Assembly (NCBI RefSeq): GCF_020911725.1 | Contig: NZ_CP076620.1 | Coordinates: 3,113,001 to 3,177,000, forward strand | Source: Clostridium cadaveris | Lineage (GTDB): Bacteria; Bacillota; Clostridia; Clostridiales; Clostridiaceae | Direction of reading: 5' to 3' | Length of the DNA stretch: 64,000 bases | Part shown: piece by piece, positions 35,964-44,006 of the stretch | Layout of the letters: every line of letters starts with the position of its first letter | How positions within the stretch are numbered: position 1 is the stretch's first letter | Translations under genes and position numbers: made by a program | Notes under the pieces: generated by a model | The model's input: the letters and a program-made list of their open reading frames with translations, nothing else | Told to the model about the DNA's origin: nothing | Databases searched by the model: none

Positions 35964-36464
35964 TTATTTTATATTGTTTATTTCTTCCTTACATATTTTA
36001 AATAATATATTAAGAAAATATGCTAGAAACTTACCATTAAATGCAATTGATTTCAATTCATTTGAATATCTTATTACAACAAATGCTTGAGATATATCCT
36101 CAAGCTCTTTTGTAAACTTCTCTTGACTTAAATCATATACTTCAAAAAATTTAATAATTTTTATCTTTTCTACTTCTGGTAATTTACTGTATAGTTCTAA
36201 TAATTTATGCCCATGTGCATCCTTACCATATAATAGTAGAATGGTTTTTAAATATAATTCACACGAAAATGCAGCTAAAGAGTATGATGATGATATTAAA
36301 TAAATCTTTTCACCTTCAAAATTAGCTTCATGTTGCTTTGTTAAAATTGTTGATGCTAAGTGATACTCTTTTGCTTGTAAAAAGGTTGATTTTATTAATC
36401 TAGGATCGTTCTTGCTAAATTTATTTATCTTATTATCTAGTTTTAAACTTGTAATATTAATCAC
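35964..36464 (-). CDS. HEPN-like helical protein
   Basis: A 166-residue helical protein. The middle SSYSLAAFSCELYLKTILLL and the following GHKLLELYSKLP resemble HEPN domains, which are often RNases in toxin systems or abortive infection. The later RYSNELK could be the partner motif, but a clean RX4-6H is not visible, so activity is doubtful. The only canonical start is GTG at 36464, and the Shine-Dalgarno GGAAGG abuts it directly. A downstream ATT at 36458 would be better spaced, so the true start is unclear. Confidence 0.6.
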   Translation of the reverse strand: MINITSLKLDNKINKFSKNDPRLIKSTFLQAKEYHLASTILTKQHEANFEGEKIYLISSSYSLAAFSCELYLKTILLLYGKDAHGHKLLELYSKLPEVEKIKIIKFFEVYDLSQEKFTKELEDISQAFVVIRYSNELKSIAFNGKFLAYFLNILFKICKEEINNIK

Positions 36465-36518
36465 CTTCCGATATTTAAATTTTATCTATTGTCTGCAATA
36501 TATTATTTGCCGTGCTCC

Positions 36519-36540
36519 TTTACTTGTGGTACGCTTCACC
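36519..36540 (+). repeat. Right copy of the 22-bp direct repeat
   Basis: Identical to 35056-35077 and in the same orientation. It is immediately preceded by CCGTGCTCC, the complement of GGAGCACGG just inside the left copy. The two may be recombination (att-like) scars. Confidence 0.85.
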
Positions 36541-36595
36541 ATACCATAAGTGCTGTTTTTCCATTTTATTCTTATGTATATAATATATCCATTTA

Positions 36596-36604
36596 TGGTA
36601 TAAT
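36596..36604 (+). promoter_or_regulatory. Extended -10 promoter of the candidate toxin mRNA
   Basis: TGGTATAAT is a perfect extended -10 (TGNTATAAT). No good -35 is present, as allowed for extended -10 promoters. Transcription would start near 36611, leaving a leader of about 100 nt before the small ORF. The leader contains CCGTAG/CTACGG and a CCCACCTT that can pair with the GGGGGTGG ribosome binding site. Confidence 0.5.
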
Positions 36605-36714
36605 TCTAAAGTAATATTTTGAAACTCCGTAGTAGGATGGCTACGGTGGTTGTACGTATTCCCACCTTGGGTTATTGGTGATTTACATCATAACTTAAGG
36701 GGGTGGTATTGGAT

Positions 36715-36876
36715 ATGCTTGAATTAATTATAAAAAGCTTCGTTGTTATTTATATAATTAGATTGTTTTTAAAACATAATCTTTTTATTCACTATTTAAA
36801 GATTTCAGTAAAATTTATTTGTCTTGATATTGAAATTAAAGGCAAACAAAAAGATGCTCCATCCCACAAAGATTAG
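36715..36876 (+). CDS. Small hydrophobic-basic protein, candidate type I toxin
   Basis: A 53-residue frame starts at ATG 36715 after GGGGGTGG (seven bases). It begins MLELIIKSFVVIYIIRLFLK and ends GKQKDAPSHKD: a short membrane-spanning helix followed by a basic and polar tail. That is the look of type I toxins and other small membrane peptides, but I do not recognise a family. The stop codon lies in a hairpin (GATGCT/AGCATC). A strong terminator follows at 36941-36970, and an antisense promoter converges from 36977-36985. Expression is probably limited by leader folding. Confidence 0.5.
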   Translation: MLELIIKSFVVIYIIRLFLKHNLFIHYLKISVKFICLDIEIKGKQKDAPSHKD

Positions 36877-36940
36877 CATCATTTTGTTAATAGACTTATT
36901 AAAATCCAATAGCCCTAAAACTAAAAACGTTCTAAGGATT

Positions 36941-36970
36941 GCTTAGTGTTACCAGCACTAAGCTTTTCTT
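36941..36970 (+). terminator. Terminator of the small-protein transcript
   Basis: GCTTAGTG and CACTAAGC pair perfectly around TTACCAG, followed by TTTTCTTATTT on the plus strand. The same hairpin would form near the 5' end of the predicted antisense RNA. Confidence 0.85.
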
Positions 36971-36976
36971 ATTTAT

Positions 36977-36985
36977 ATTATATCA
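36977..36985 (-). promoter_or_regulatory. Antisense extended -10 promoter
   Basis: On the minus strand TGATATAAT is a perfect extended -10. An RNA starting near 36970 would be complementary to the terminator, the 3' untranslated part and possibly the ORF at 36715-36876. This is the classical layout of a type I antitoxin. The -35 region is weak. Confidence 0.4.
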
Positions 36986-37036
36986 AATTTTTATAAAAAA
37001 TAAACATAAAAAATTTTTCAATAATAATCATCATAC

Positions 37037-37171
37037 CTACAAATTGTAATTTAGCAACTTTGATATATTCAACCATTTAATAAGCTGCTTAATTATAACG
37101 TTTAGTTGAAATTTATATATTGAAATTCTACCTGATCCGTTGACTCCTGCAAAAATTTTATATGTGGTCAT
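37037..37171 (-). pseudogene. Truncated zeta-toxin N-terminus
   Basis: A 44-codon frame begins MTTYKIFAGVNGSGRISIYK. The YKIFAGVNGSGK(S/T) stretch is the P-loop start of zeta toxins, UDP-GlcNAc kinases that poison cell-wall synthesis. Here the lysine-serine/threonine pair of Walker A has become RI. After about 20 residues the sequence no longer resembles the family and ends in TAG. The remaining roughly 200 residues are missing. It lies one base after the antitoxin-like gene. Confidence 0.7.
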
Positions 37172-37172
37172 A

Positions 37173-37337
37173 TTATTTCCCTATTACCTTTGCTTGCTCT
37201 TTTTGTAACACTAAATTTGATAAAGTCATATAAAAATCTTGTTCTTCTTTTGTTTTTGCATTTTTAAATAATTCCTTTAATTGGCTATAAGAATAATTAA
37301 TGAAACTCTCATATAAATTATCGTTTTTATTTTCCAT
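37173..37337 (-). CDS. Small antitoxin-like protein paired with the zeta remnant
   Basis: A 54-residue acidic-basic helical protein starting MENKNDNLYESFINYSYSQL, with GAGGA eight bases before the ATG. It ends one base before the truncated zeta gene, as antitoxins of zeta-type pairs do. By position and size it should be the antitoxin partner. With the toxin gone it has no obvious target here, though it might neutralise another copy. Confidence 0.6.
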   Translation of the reverse strand: MENKNDNLYESFINYSYSQLKELFKNAKTKEEQDFYMTLSNLVLQKEQAKVIGK

Positions 37338-37362
37338 ATCAAATTCCTCATAGAAAGAAGAA

Positions 37363-37644
37363 CTATAGCTTGTCTACATAATCCTTTGCTTCCTTTAATC
37401 CCATTCCAGTTATATCTCTTACCTTTTTTATTGCTTTGACTTTTTTATTTGCCTCAACAAGCTTTATTATCTCATCCTTCATCTCATCATCTATTTTCTT
37501 TATAAATGGATCAGTTATCCCAAGATGCTCAATAATTGTATTTAATTTTGACTCTATTCTCTCTTGTTTGGATTGTATCATATTAATGCTAATACTTAAA
37601 ATAATAAATAGAATAGATATTAAACCTATAACTGTAGATTCCAT
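37363..37644 (-). CDS. Membrane-anchored ribosomal L7/L12 C-terminal domain protein
   Basis: A 93-residue protein. The N-terminal 20 residues form a membrane helix (VIGLISILFIILSISINMI), followed by a short coiled region. Residues about 60-93 (ANKKVKAIKKVRDITGMGLK and onward to the C-terminal VDKL) match the translation-factor-binding C-terminal domain of L7/L12. The real ribosomal protein has no membrane anchor, so this is a distinct protein. The start is ATG 37644, with GGAGG eight bases upstream. The function is unknown. Confidence 0.75.
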   Translation of the reverse strand: MESTVIGLISILFIILSISINMIQSKQERIESKLNTIIEHLGITDPFIKKIDDEMKDEIIKLVEANKKVKAIKKVRDITGMGLKEAKDYVDKL

Positions 37645-37759
37645 ATTTTCAGCCTCCATCACTAGTTATTTCTCATAATAATACTATTATGAATTAATCA
37701 TACCATAATTTACAAATTTATTCAGTAACAATTATTCTCTCTATTTTTTATTTCTTATT

Positions 37760-37801
37760 CTATGAGCCAATTGCTAAAAGTCCACTTTGAAATTTGTCCA
37801 T
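37760..37801 (-). CDS. Possible 13-codon micro-ORF
   Basis: The frame reads MDKFQSGLLAIGS then TAG. It has an unusually strong AGGAGG site six bases before ATG 37801. It stands 116 bp before the L7/L12-like gene in the same direction. It could be a leader peptide or a decayed small gene. Translation is uncertain. Confidence 0.3.
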   Translation of the reverse strand: MDKFQSGLLAIGS

Positions 37802-37936
37802 ATGAATTCCTCCTCTAACTCGTCACTTTACTCATCTTACAAATAAAACATAATTTATAAGATAAACTTGCACTTAATTTAAAAATGATTTAATTTGCAA
37901 ATTTCATCTCATTATTGACGTAATTTTCTTCATCCT

Positions 37937-38689
37937 TTATTCTGAAAGGTCTTTTACAGCTTGAAAATCTGTATTTTTACTATCTTTAAATACTACCTTT
38001 GCAATATCTTCATTAGATGTATTTGCAGACATAGTTGAACTATATATAGTAATCATAGTAAAAAGTAAAACTGCACCAAACATAATACTTAGAGGTTTGA
38101 TACTTAATACTACTAAATTACCATCAAATTTACTTGTAACCTTTCTAGCTAACTTACCTAGCTTTGTTTTCTTTATAGCATAATAAAATACGTTATAGAT
38201 TAAAAATCCTAAAACTGCACCTAAAGTATTAAATATTATGTCATCAATATCAGTTAAGTTAATTGCAGTAAGCAGTTGAATAAGTTCTATAGCAAGCGAT
38301 GCATAAAATCCATATAAAACTATATTAATAATTTTATTTTTCTTTTTAAATAATAATGGAATAAAAAAACCTAATGGTACAAATAACAAAATATTTCCAA
38401 CCACATTGTAAATGGCATTTCCTATACCTATAAAATTATCTTTAAACATATTTATAGTTTCAATAAACGGTATATAGTTGACATGAAATTTATGTTGAAA
38501 CCTTATTTGTAACATATTCATTTTGCATATTGTTAAATTAATTAATATTAGAAAATATATGAAAAATATATTTATTACTACTTCTCTCAATATATTTTTT
38601 TCTTTACTCTTAATTAATGCTATAATCCTATATATAACCCAAATTACAATTAATATAGCAACTATATATATGTATGGTATTGTTATCAA
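37937..38689 (-). CDS. VanZ-family membrane protein
   Basis: A 250-residue protein with about six membrane helices. The VanZ core is clear: VGNILLFVPLGFFIPLL, then ELIQLLTAINLTDIDDIIFN and LGAVLGFLIYN. VanZ in enterococci raises teicoplanin tolerance, while most homologues have no known role. The C-terminal 60 residues extend past the VanZ domain with an extra helix and a soluble tail. A GGGGGAGGA site lies before the start. It is monocistronic, and no vancomycin genes are nearby. Confidence 0.88.
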   Translation of the reverse strand: MITIPYIYIVAILIVIWVIYRIIALIKSKEKNILREVVINIFFIYFLILINLTICKMNMLQIRFQHKFHVNYIPFIETINMFKDNFIGIGNAIYNVVGNILLFVPLGFFIPLLFKKKNKIINIVLYGFYASLAIELIQLLTAINLTDIDDIIFNTLGAVLGFLIYNVFYYAIKKTKLGKLARKVTSKFDGNLVVLSIKPLSIMFGAVLLFTMITIYSSTMSANTSNEDIAKVVFKDSKNTDFQAVKDLSE

Positions 38690-38805
38690 AGTTATCTCCT
38701 CCCCCTTTTTTTAATCTAAAATTAATTTATGCTGTAAATTCTAATTTATCTTCCCCTTAATCTTATTATCTTTTATTGTAACATATTTTGTAAACTCACT
38801 ATAAT

Positions 38806-38857
38806 AAAAATAAGCATAGATGCCTATCAATAACTTGATACTTATCTATGCTTACAT
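38806..38857 (-). terminator. Terminator of the ptb-buk operon
   Basis: The minus strand has TAAGCATAGAT and ATCTATGCTTA arms with an inner GTATC/GATA pairing, followed by TTTTTATT. It lies 35 bp after the buk stop. Confidence 0.85.
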
Positions 38858-38891
38858 AAATTTTTATCTAAAACTAAGAATTCAGTTTATA

Positions 38892-39962
38892 CTACTTATA
38901 TTCTTTTGCTTTTTCAGCTCCGCTTAATACACTTATTGCACCTTGAGCTAAAGCTAAAAGTTCATCTTCACCTGGATATACTACAACATCGCTAATGAAG
39001 CTTACTCTTTCAGATATAAGTCTTACCATTTCTTTTGAGTATGCTACTCCACCTGTTAAGATTATAGCGTCTACTTTACCACAAAGCACTGTAGCACACT
39101 TTCCTATTTCTTTTGCTATTTGATATCCCATAGCTTCATATATAAGCTTTGCTTTTGCATCTCCAGCAGCTGCTCTTTCCCCTACTTCTTTGGCATCATT
39201 TGTTCCTAAGAATGCAACAAATCCACCTTGTCCACTTATCTTCTTTCTCATTTCTTCTAGAGTATATTTTTGGCTATAACATAACTCTATCAATTCTCTA
39301 GATGGAACTGATCCCATTCTTTCTGGTGAGAAGGAACCTTCTCCATTTAATGCATTATTTACATCTACTATTCTTCCTTTTTTATGAGCTCCAACAGATA
39401 TTCCGCCGCCTAAATGTGCAACAATTACATTTATGTCAGTGTACTTCTTGCCATTTTCTTTTGCATATCTTCTTGCTACAGCCTTTTGATTTAAAGGATG
39501 GAAAATAGATGTTCTCTTTATTTCTGGCATTCCAGATATTCTTGCAACTTCATCTAGCTCGTCTACTACAACAGGGTCAACGATATATGCAGGAATATTT
39601 ACTTCCTTTCCTATTTCATTTGCAAGGATTCCACCTAGATTAGAAGCATGTTGTCCTTGATATCCTATCTTTAAGTCTTCTAGCATAGCTTCATTTACAG
39701 AATATGTTCCACCTTCTATTGGCTTTAAAAGTCCACCTCTTCCAACTACTGCATCCAAAGTCTTTATATCAAAATTTTTATCCTTTAAAATATTTAATAT
39801 AAGATCTTTTCTGAAGCCTAATTGAGAGTATATAGTTGGGTATTTGCCAATTTCTTCTGCACTATGTCTTAAAGTTTCTACTAATACTGGAGTTTCATCC
39901 TCGTATACTCCTATTTTTGTAGAAGTTGATCCTGGATTGATGATTAATATTTTGTAACTCAT
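38892..39962 (-). CDS. buk: Butyrate kinase
   Basis: The 356-residue enzyme converts butyryl-phosphate and ADP to butyrate and ATP, the last step of butyrate fermentation. The start is placed at ATG 39962, with AGGGGGA upstream. This removes 13 residues from the longer frame and gives the usual N-terminus [20 protein letters not shown]. The acetate/propionate-kinase-type motifs [15 protein letters not shown] and [14 protein letters not shown] are present. It lies 13 bp after ptb, in the usual ptb-buk order. Confidence 0.96.
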   Translation of the reverse strand: MSYKILIINPGSTSTKIGVYEDETPVLVETLRHSAEEIGKYPTIYSQLGFRKDLILNILKDKNFDIKTLDAVVGRGGLLKPIEGGTYSVNEAMLEDLKIGYQGQHASNLGGILANEIGKEVNIPAYIVDPVVVDELDEVARISGMPEIKRTSIFHPLNQKAVARRYAKENGKKYTDINVIVAHLGGGISVGAHKKGRIVDVNNALNGEGSFSPERMGSVPSRELIELCYSQKYTLEEMRKKISGQGGFVAFLGTNDAKEVGERAAAGDAKAKLIYEAMGYQIAKEIGKCATVLCGKVDAIILTGGVAYSKEMVRLISERVSFISDVVVYPGEDELLALAQGAISVLSGAEKAKEYK

Positions 39963-39975
39963 TTTAATAATCCCC

Positions 39976-40890
39976 CTAAGATAATTTATTGTGTTCTGCA
40001 ACTAAAGCTGCTAAAGCTATTGAGTTCATCTTTGTTTCAAAGCTGTCTGATCTTGAAGTTAATATAACTGGAGCTGTTGTTCCTACTAATAATCCGCCAT
40101 TTTTTGAATTTGATGTGTATGTTAAAGTCTTGTACATAACGTTTCCAGCTTCTATATTAGGTAAAACCATTATATCAGCCTTTCCTGCAACTGGTCCTGT
40201 TACATTCTTGTGCTTAGCTGCTTCTTCTGATAATGCATTGTCTAATGCTAAAGGTCCGTCAACTATACATCCCTTTATTTGTCCTCTATCACTCATTTTA
40301 GATAACATTGCTGCATCTAAAGTTGCTGGCATGCTTGGATTTACAACCTCAACTGCACATATTGGTGCAACCTTTGGACACTCTATACCTATAGCATGAG
40401 CCATTTTTACTGAGTTATTTATTATGTCTACTTTATCTTTTAATTCAGGATACATATTGAAAGCTGCATCTGTTAAGAATATTAATCTGTCAACACCAGC
40501 AATTTCAAATACTGCAACGTGAGACATAAGTCTTCCTGATCTTAGTCCTACTTCTTTGTTTAATACTGCTCTTAAGAAATTAGCAGTATCTACAAGGCCT
40601 TTCATAACCATATCTGCTTTTCCTGAAGATACAAGTTCTACAGCTTTTAAAGCTGCCTTTGCAGCATTAGCCTCATGAACTATTTCGAATTGAGATAAAT
40701 CCATGTTTATTGAAGCTGCAACTACTTTTATCTTTTCTTCATCTCCTACAAGTATAGCATTTGCTATTCCTTGATTTTTAGCTTCCATTATAGCTTGAAG
40801 CACTGGTTCATCCTGAGCTACAGCTACAGCTACTGTTTTTGTTTCAAGTGATTTAACTTTCTTTAATACTTCATCAAAGTTTTTGACCAT
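39976..40890 (-). CDS. ptb: Phosphate butyryltransferase
   Basis: The 304-residue enzyme converts butyryl-CoA and phosphate to butyryl-phosphate for butyrate kinase. Its features are [36 protein letters not shown] and [20 protein letters not shown], as in phosphotransacetylase-family enzymes. GAGGTG lies eight bases before the ATG. It is first in the ptb-buk operon. A palindrome at 40957-40978 and a long hairpin at 41032-41120 lie upstream. The pair is a marker of butyrate-producing clostridia. Confidence 0.96.
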   Translation of the reverse strand: MVKNFDEVLKKVKSLETKTVAVAVAQDEPVLQAIMEAKNQGIANAILVGDEEKIKVVAASINMDLSQFEIVHEANAAKAALKAVELVSSGKADMVMKGLVDTANFLRAVLNKEVGLRSGRLMSHVAVFEIAGVDRLIFLTDAAFNMYPELKDKVDIINNSVKMAHAIGIECPKVAPICAVEVVNPSMPATLDAAMLSKMSDRGQIKGCIVDGPLALDNALSEEAAKHKNVTGPVAGKADIMVLPNIEAGNVMYKTLTYTSNSKNGGLLVGTTAPVILTSRSDSFETKMNSIALAALVAEHNKLS

Positions 40891-40956
40891 TACAATTGCA
40901 CCTCTTCTTTATATTTTATATTTTTATTCCCCTTGATATACGCTAGGAATTTAACA

Positions 40957-40978
40957 ATACTTTAGGTATTTAAAGTAT
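40957..40978. promoter_or_regulatory. Palindrome upstream of ptb
   Basis: ATACTTTA and TAAAGTAT form perfect eight-base arms around GGTATT, about 65-90 bp before the ptb start. It is a candidate operator for ptb-buk. It is not the Rex consensus TTGTTAANNNNTTAACAA. Confidence 0.45.
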
Positions 40979-41031
40979 AATTATTCCATATGTAATTATA
41001 TTTGTATTTTTTATATTGAATAAAAAATAAG

Positions 41032-41120
41032 TAGAGCCTGAATTTCCTAGCTATCTTTTAATTTTACCGAGTATTATGTAAAATTTTAGATAGTTATATT
41101 TTTATCAATTCGTCTCTACT
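41032..41120 (-). terminator. 89-nt imperfect hairpin after the flavoprotein gene
   Basis: The outer arms are GTAGAG and CTCTAC, with AATT pairing just inside. The inner stem pairs AACTATCTAAAATTTTAC with GTAAAATTAAAAGATAGCT around a short loop. On the minus strand it is followed by TTATTTTTTATTC. It is probably the terminator of the 537-residue flavoprotein gene, but it is longer and more structured than usual. Confidence 0.55.
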
Positions 41121-41165
41121 CTATTGTATCAAAATTTTATGAAAAAAGGCCTATTTTCAGAAAAA

Positions 41166-42779
41166 TCATTCTTTTGTTTTGAATTCCATCATTATCTTTT
41201 CTGCAACCTTAACTCCATCAACCGCTGCTGATATTATTCCTCCAGCAAAGCCTGCCCCTTCTCCTGATGGATAAAGACCTTTTAGTGATATACTTTCTAA
41301 ATTTTCATTTCTAGCTATCTTTACTGGTGCTGATGTTCTAGTTTCTATTCCTGTCATTATGCCATCGCCTGTTGCAAAACCTCTTATTTTCCTATCGAAA
41401 TCCATAAAGCCTTCCTTTAGCATGTCAGAGACATAAGGAGGTAATGTTTCTCTCATATCTTTAAATTCGTATCCTGGTTTATATGATGGTTCAACATCAC
41501 CTAAAGACGTTGTAACCTTGTCTTGCAGAAAATCATTAATCTTTTGTACTGGTGCCTTATACTGTCCTCCTCCAAGCTTATAGCATAATCCTTCATAATG
41601 TCTTTGGAATTCCATGCCACTTAATGGGGAACTTCCTTCGAAATCACTAGGGTTGACAGTAACAACTATAGCAGAGTTAGCATTAGCCTCAGCTCTTGCA
41701 TAATAACTCATACCATTTACAACAAGTCTTTCATCTTCTGATGCTGCAGCTACAACTACTCCTCCAGGACACATACAAAAACTATATGCTGATCTCTCTT
41801 TTTCCTTATTATTATAAACAAGTCTGTAGTCTGAGGCTCTTAACCTAGGATGGTTAGCAAATTTGCCATATTGATTTTCGTCCATAAAACTTTGCTTATG
41901 TTCAACTCTAACTCCTATTGCAAAAGCTTTAGGTTCCATAAATATATTATTACGATATAGCATTTCATAGGTATCTCTCGAACTATGTCCTATAGCTAAT
42001 ATTAGTGTCTCACAAGGTATTTCCTCTTCATTAACTATTATAGATTGGATCCTTCCATTCCTGCTTTTTATATCTTGAAGTTTACTTGAAAATCTTATTT
42101 CTCCACCTAAATTTATAATAGTGTTTCTTATATTCTTAACTACTTCTTTTAAGATATCAGTACCAACATGAGGTTTTCCGCTATATACTATATTTGATGG
42201 TGCTCCAGACTCTACGAGTTCCCTTAATACAAAATCACAACGTTTATCTTTAATTCTAGTTGTAAGCTTTCCATCAGAAAAAGTACCTGCTCCACCTTCA
42301 CCAAATTGTACATTAGACTCAGTGTCAAGGATTCCATCTCTCCAAAATTTATCCACAGTTTTAGATCTATCCTCTACACATTCTCCACGTTCTATTATAA
42401 GAGGCTTATATCCATGCTGAGCAAGAATAAGACCTGCAAACATTCCTGCAGGCCCCATTCCCACGATAATTGGTCTATGTTCCATTACTTTATTTCCGAA
42501 TACCAGCTCATCATGAACTGATTCTTTCTCTAACATTACATCCCTATCGTGAACTTTATTTACTACATGTTCTTCCCTGGAGCACTCTACTTCTATTGAA
42601 TATTTAAATTTTATATCATTTTTCTTTCTTGCATCTATGGACTCTTTTAGTATTTTTAAATTTTTTAGGTCCTTTTGATCTATTCTAAGTTTCTTAGCAG
42701 CTTTTTTATATAAGCATGACATATCCTTTTCTATATCTTCATCTAAATTTAATGCTATATTATTTATTTTTATTGCCAC
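41166..42779 (-). CDS. FAD-dependent dehydrogenase (COG2509 type)
   Basis: A 537-residue flavoprotein. Residues 1-95 are a helical and strand domain of unknown role. The FAD-binding motif IIVGMGPAGMFAGLILAQ and its acidic partner IIERG start near 103. EGGAGTFSDGKLTTRIKD, MCPGGVVVAAASEDE and the C-terminal GEGAGFAGGIISAAVDG are the hallmarks of the uncharacterised FAD-dependent dehydrogenases. It follows cdaR by 18 bp, so it probably belongs to the cdaA-cdaR transcript. Its substrate is unknown. Confidence 0.85.
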   Translation of the reverse strand: MAIKINNIALNLDEDIEKDMSCLYKKAAKKLRIDQKDLKNLKILKESIDARKKNDIKFKYSIEVECSREEHVVNKVHDRDVMLEKESVHDELVFGNKVMEHRPIIVGMGPAGMFAGLILAQHGYKPLIIERGECVEDRSKTVDKFWRDGILDTESNVQFGEGGAGTFSDGKLTTRIKDKRCDFVLRELVESGAPSNIVYSGKPHVGTDILKEVVKNIRNTIINLGGEIRFSSKLQDIKSRNGRIQSIIVNEEEIPCETLILAIGHSSRDTYEMLYRNNIFMEPKAFAIGVRVEHKQSFMDENQYGKFANHPRLRASDYRLVYNNKEKERSAYSFCMCPGGVVVAAASEDERLVVNGMSYYARAEANANSAIVVTVNPSDFEGSSPLSGMEFQRHYEGLCYKLGGGQYKAPVQKINDFLQDKVTTSLGDVEPSYKPGYEFKDMRETLPPYVSDMLKEGFMDFDRKIRGFATGDGIMTGIETRTSAPVKIARNENLESISLKGLYPSGEGAGFAGGIISAAVDGVKVAEKIMMEFKTKE

Positions 42780-42797
42780 AAATTACGCTCCTCTCAG

Positions 42798-44006
42798 CTA
42801 TTTCTTCGTTATAGTTAGTTTTAATTTATCTGGTGACATGCTCACCATTGTTACGCCATCTGGAAGCTTAATATTGGGAGCAACTTCGCTGGTTCCTTCA
42901 CCTAAGTTCGAAGCATCTATATCCCCCTTCAGTTCGTTTATTCCATCTAATATATTGCTAGGACCTTGTATTGTTATGCTGACGCTTTCCTTATCTAACG
43001 AAGCACTTAATCCATCTCCAACGCCATTTATAGTTATAGGAACATTTAATGTCTTTTGGCTTATACCTTCTATACTAAACTTTATTGTTACAGTACCACT
43101 TGTATTATTAACTAAAGATATACCTTGTGGTAATTTAAGCTTTGCCATTATATCTTTTGATGTTGTTATTAAAGATAAGTCTATAGCTTCTGTGTCTATG
43201 GATGTTATTTTATTAAGTGCAGCTTCATCACCTGTGATTTCAACATTACTAGGTGAAGGTTCCATAGATTTCATAAGAAGATTCGAATTTAGACTTCCTT
43301 TAGTTTTTATGCTTACTGGAACTGTCTTTCCTTTCTTTATAGGAACAACCACATTAGCAGTTACAGGATTTATTGTTACTTCCTTAATAGCTCTCTTATT
43401 TTTGTCCATAGCTACTAGCTTTAATGTAAGTACTACATCATTCTCTACATCCTTAGCCTCTCCTGATGCAACAACACTTTCAACCTTATCCACATACTGA
43501 GCTGGTCCTGATATTGTTGCATTTACAGGATCTACTACAGGTGTTGATGGGTAAGTTCCTTTTTTAGAGGATACATTGATGTCAGCTTTTATAGGTATGC
43601 TCTTTTCTTCCAAATCATCAAGCACTACAGTTACCTTTAATGTTTCTGTCTGCTTTATATTTACATTTGCAGGGGCTTTATCTATATTTACTAATATAGT
43701 ATTATCACCCTTTTTCAATGCATAGGAGCTCAAATCAACAGAAAGCTGAAAATCTTCTGACTTTACTGCATAAACGTCAGAAGATGCCCCTTGAATAGCT
43801 ACATTTACCTTAAAAGTCTGATTAGGCATCATTACAAGTTTAGAGTTTGTGAGAACATCCTCATTGAGTATAGTTACTCCCACATCCTTTATGGTTTTAG
43901 TTATGGTTGGGTTTTCAACATTAGATACGTATATCCATAACCCAAATGAACACAAAAGGCAAATAAGTTTTATTAAGATATCTTGCTTTTTATTCCTAGC
44001 ATCCAT
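42798..44006 (-). CDS. cdaR: YbbR-domain protein, regulator of diadenylate cyclase
   Basis: A 402-residue protein with an N-terminal membrane anchor (KLICLLCSFGLWIYVSNVEN, about 12-31). It then has four to five extracellular YbbR repeats of about 80 residues, for example STPVVDPVNATISGPAQYVD and SVSITIQGPSNILDGI. CdaR modulates CdaA at the membrane. The gene overlaps cdaA by 34 bp and has GGTGA before its ATG. In Bacillus the third gene is glmM. Here a flavoprotein follows instead. Confidence 0.92.
   Translation of the reverse strand: MDARNKKQDILIKLICLLCSFGLWIYVSNVENPTITKTIKDVGVTILNEDVLTNSKLVMMPNQTFKVNVAIQGASSDVYAVKSEDFQLSVDLSSYALKKGDNTILVNIDKAPANVNIKQTETLKVTVVLDDLEEKSIPIKADINVSSKKGTYPSTPVVDPVNATISGPAQYVDKVESVVASGEAKDVENDVVLTLKLVAMDKNKRAIKEVTINPVTANVVVPIKKGKTVPVSIKTKGSLNSNLLMKSMEPSPSNVEITGDEAALNKITSIDTEAIDLSLITTSKDIMAKLKLPQGISLVNNTSGTVTIKFSIEGISQKTLNVPITINGVGDGLSASLDKESVSITIQGPSNILDGINELKGDIDASNLGEGTSEVAPNIKLPDGVTMVSMSPDKLKLTITKK

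Noticed and set aside
42838-43500. Plus-strand 220-codon frame opposite cdaR
   Set aside because: It is a shadow of the low-complexity Ser/Thr/Val-rich YbbR repeats and has no ribosome binding site.
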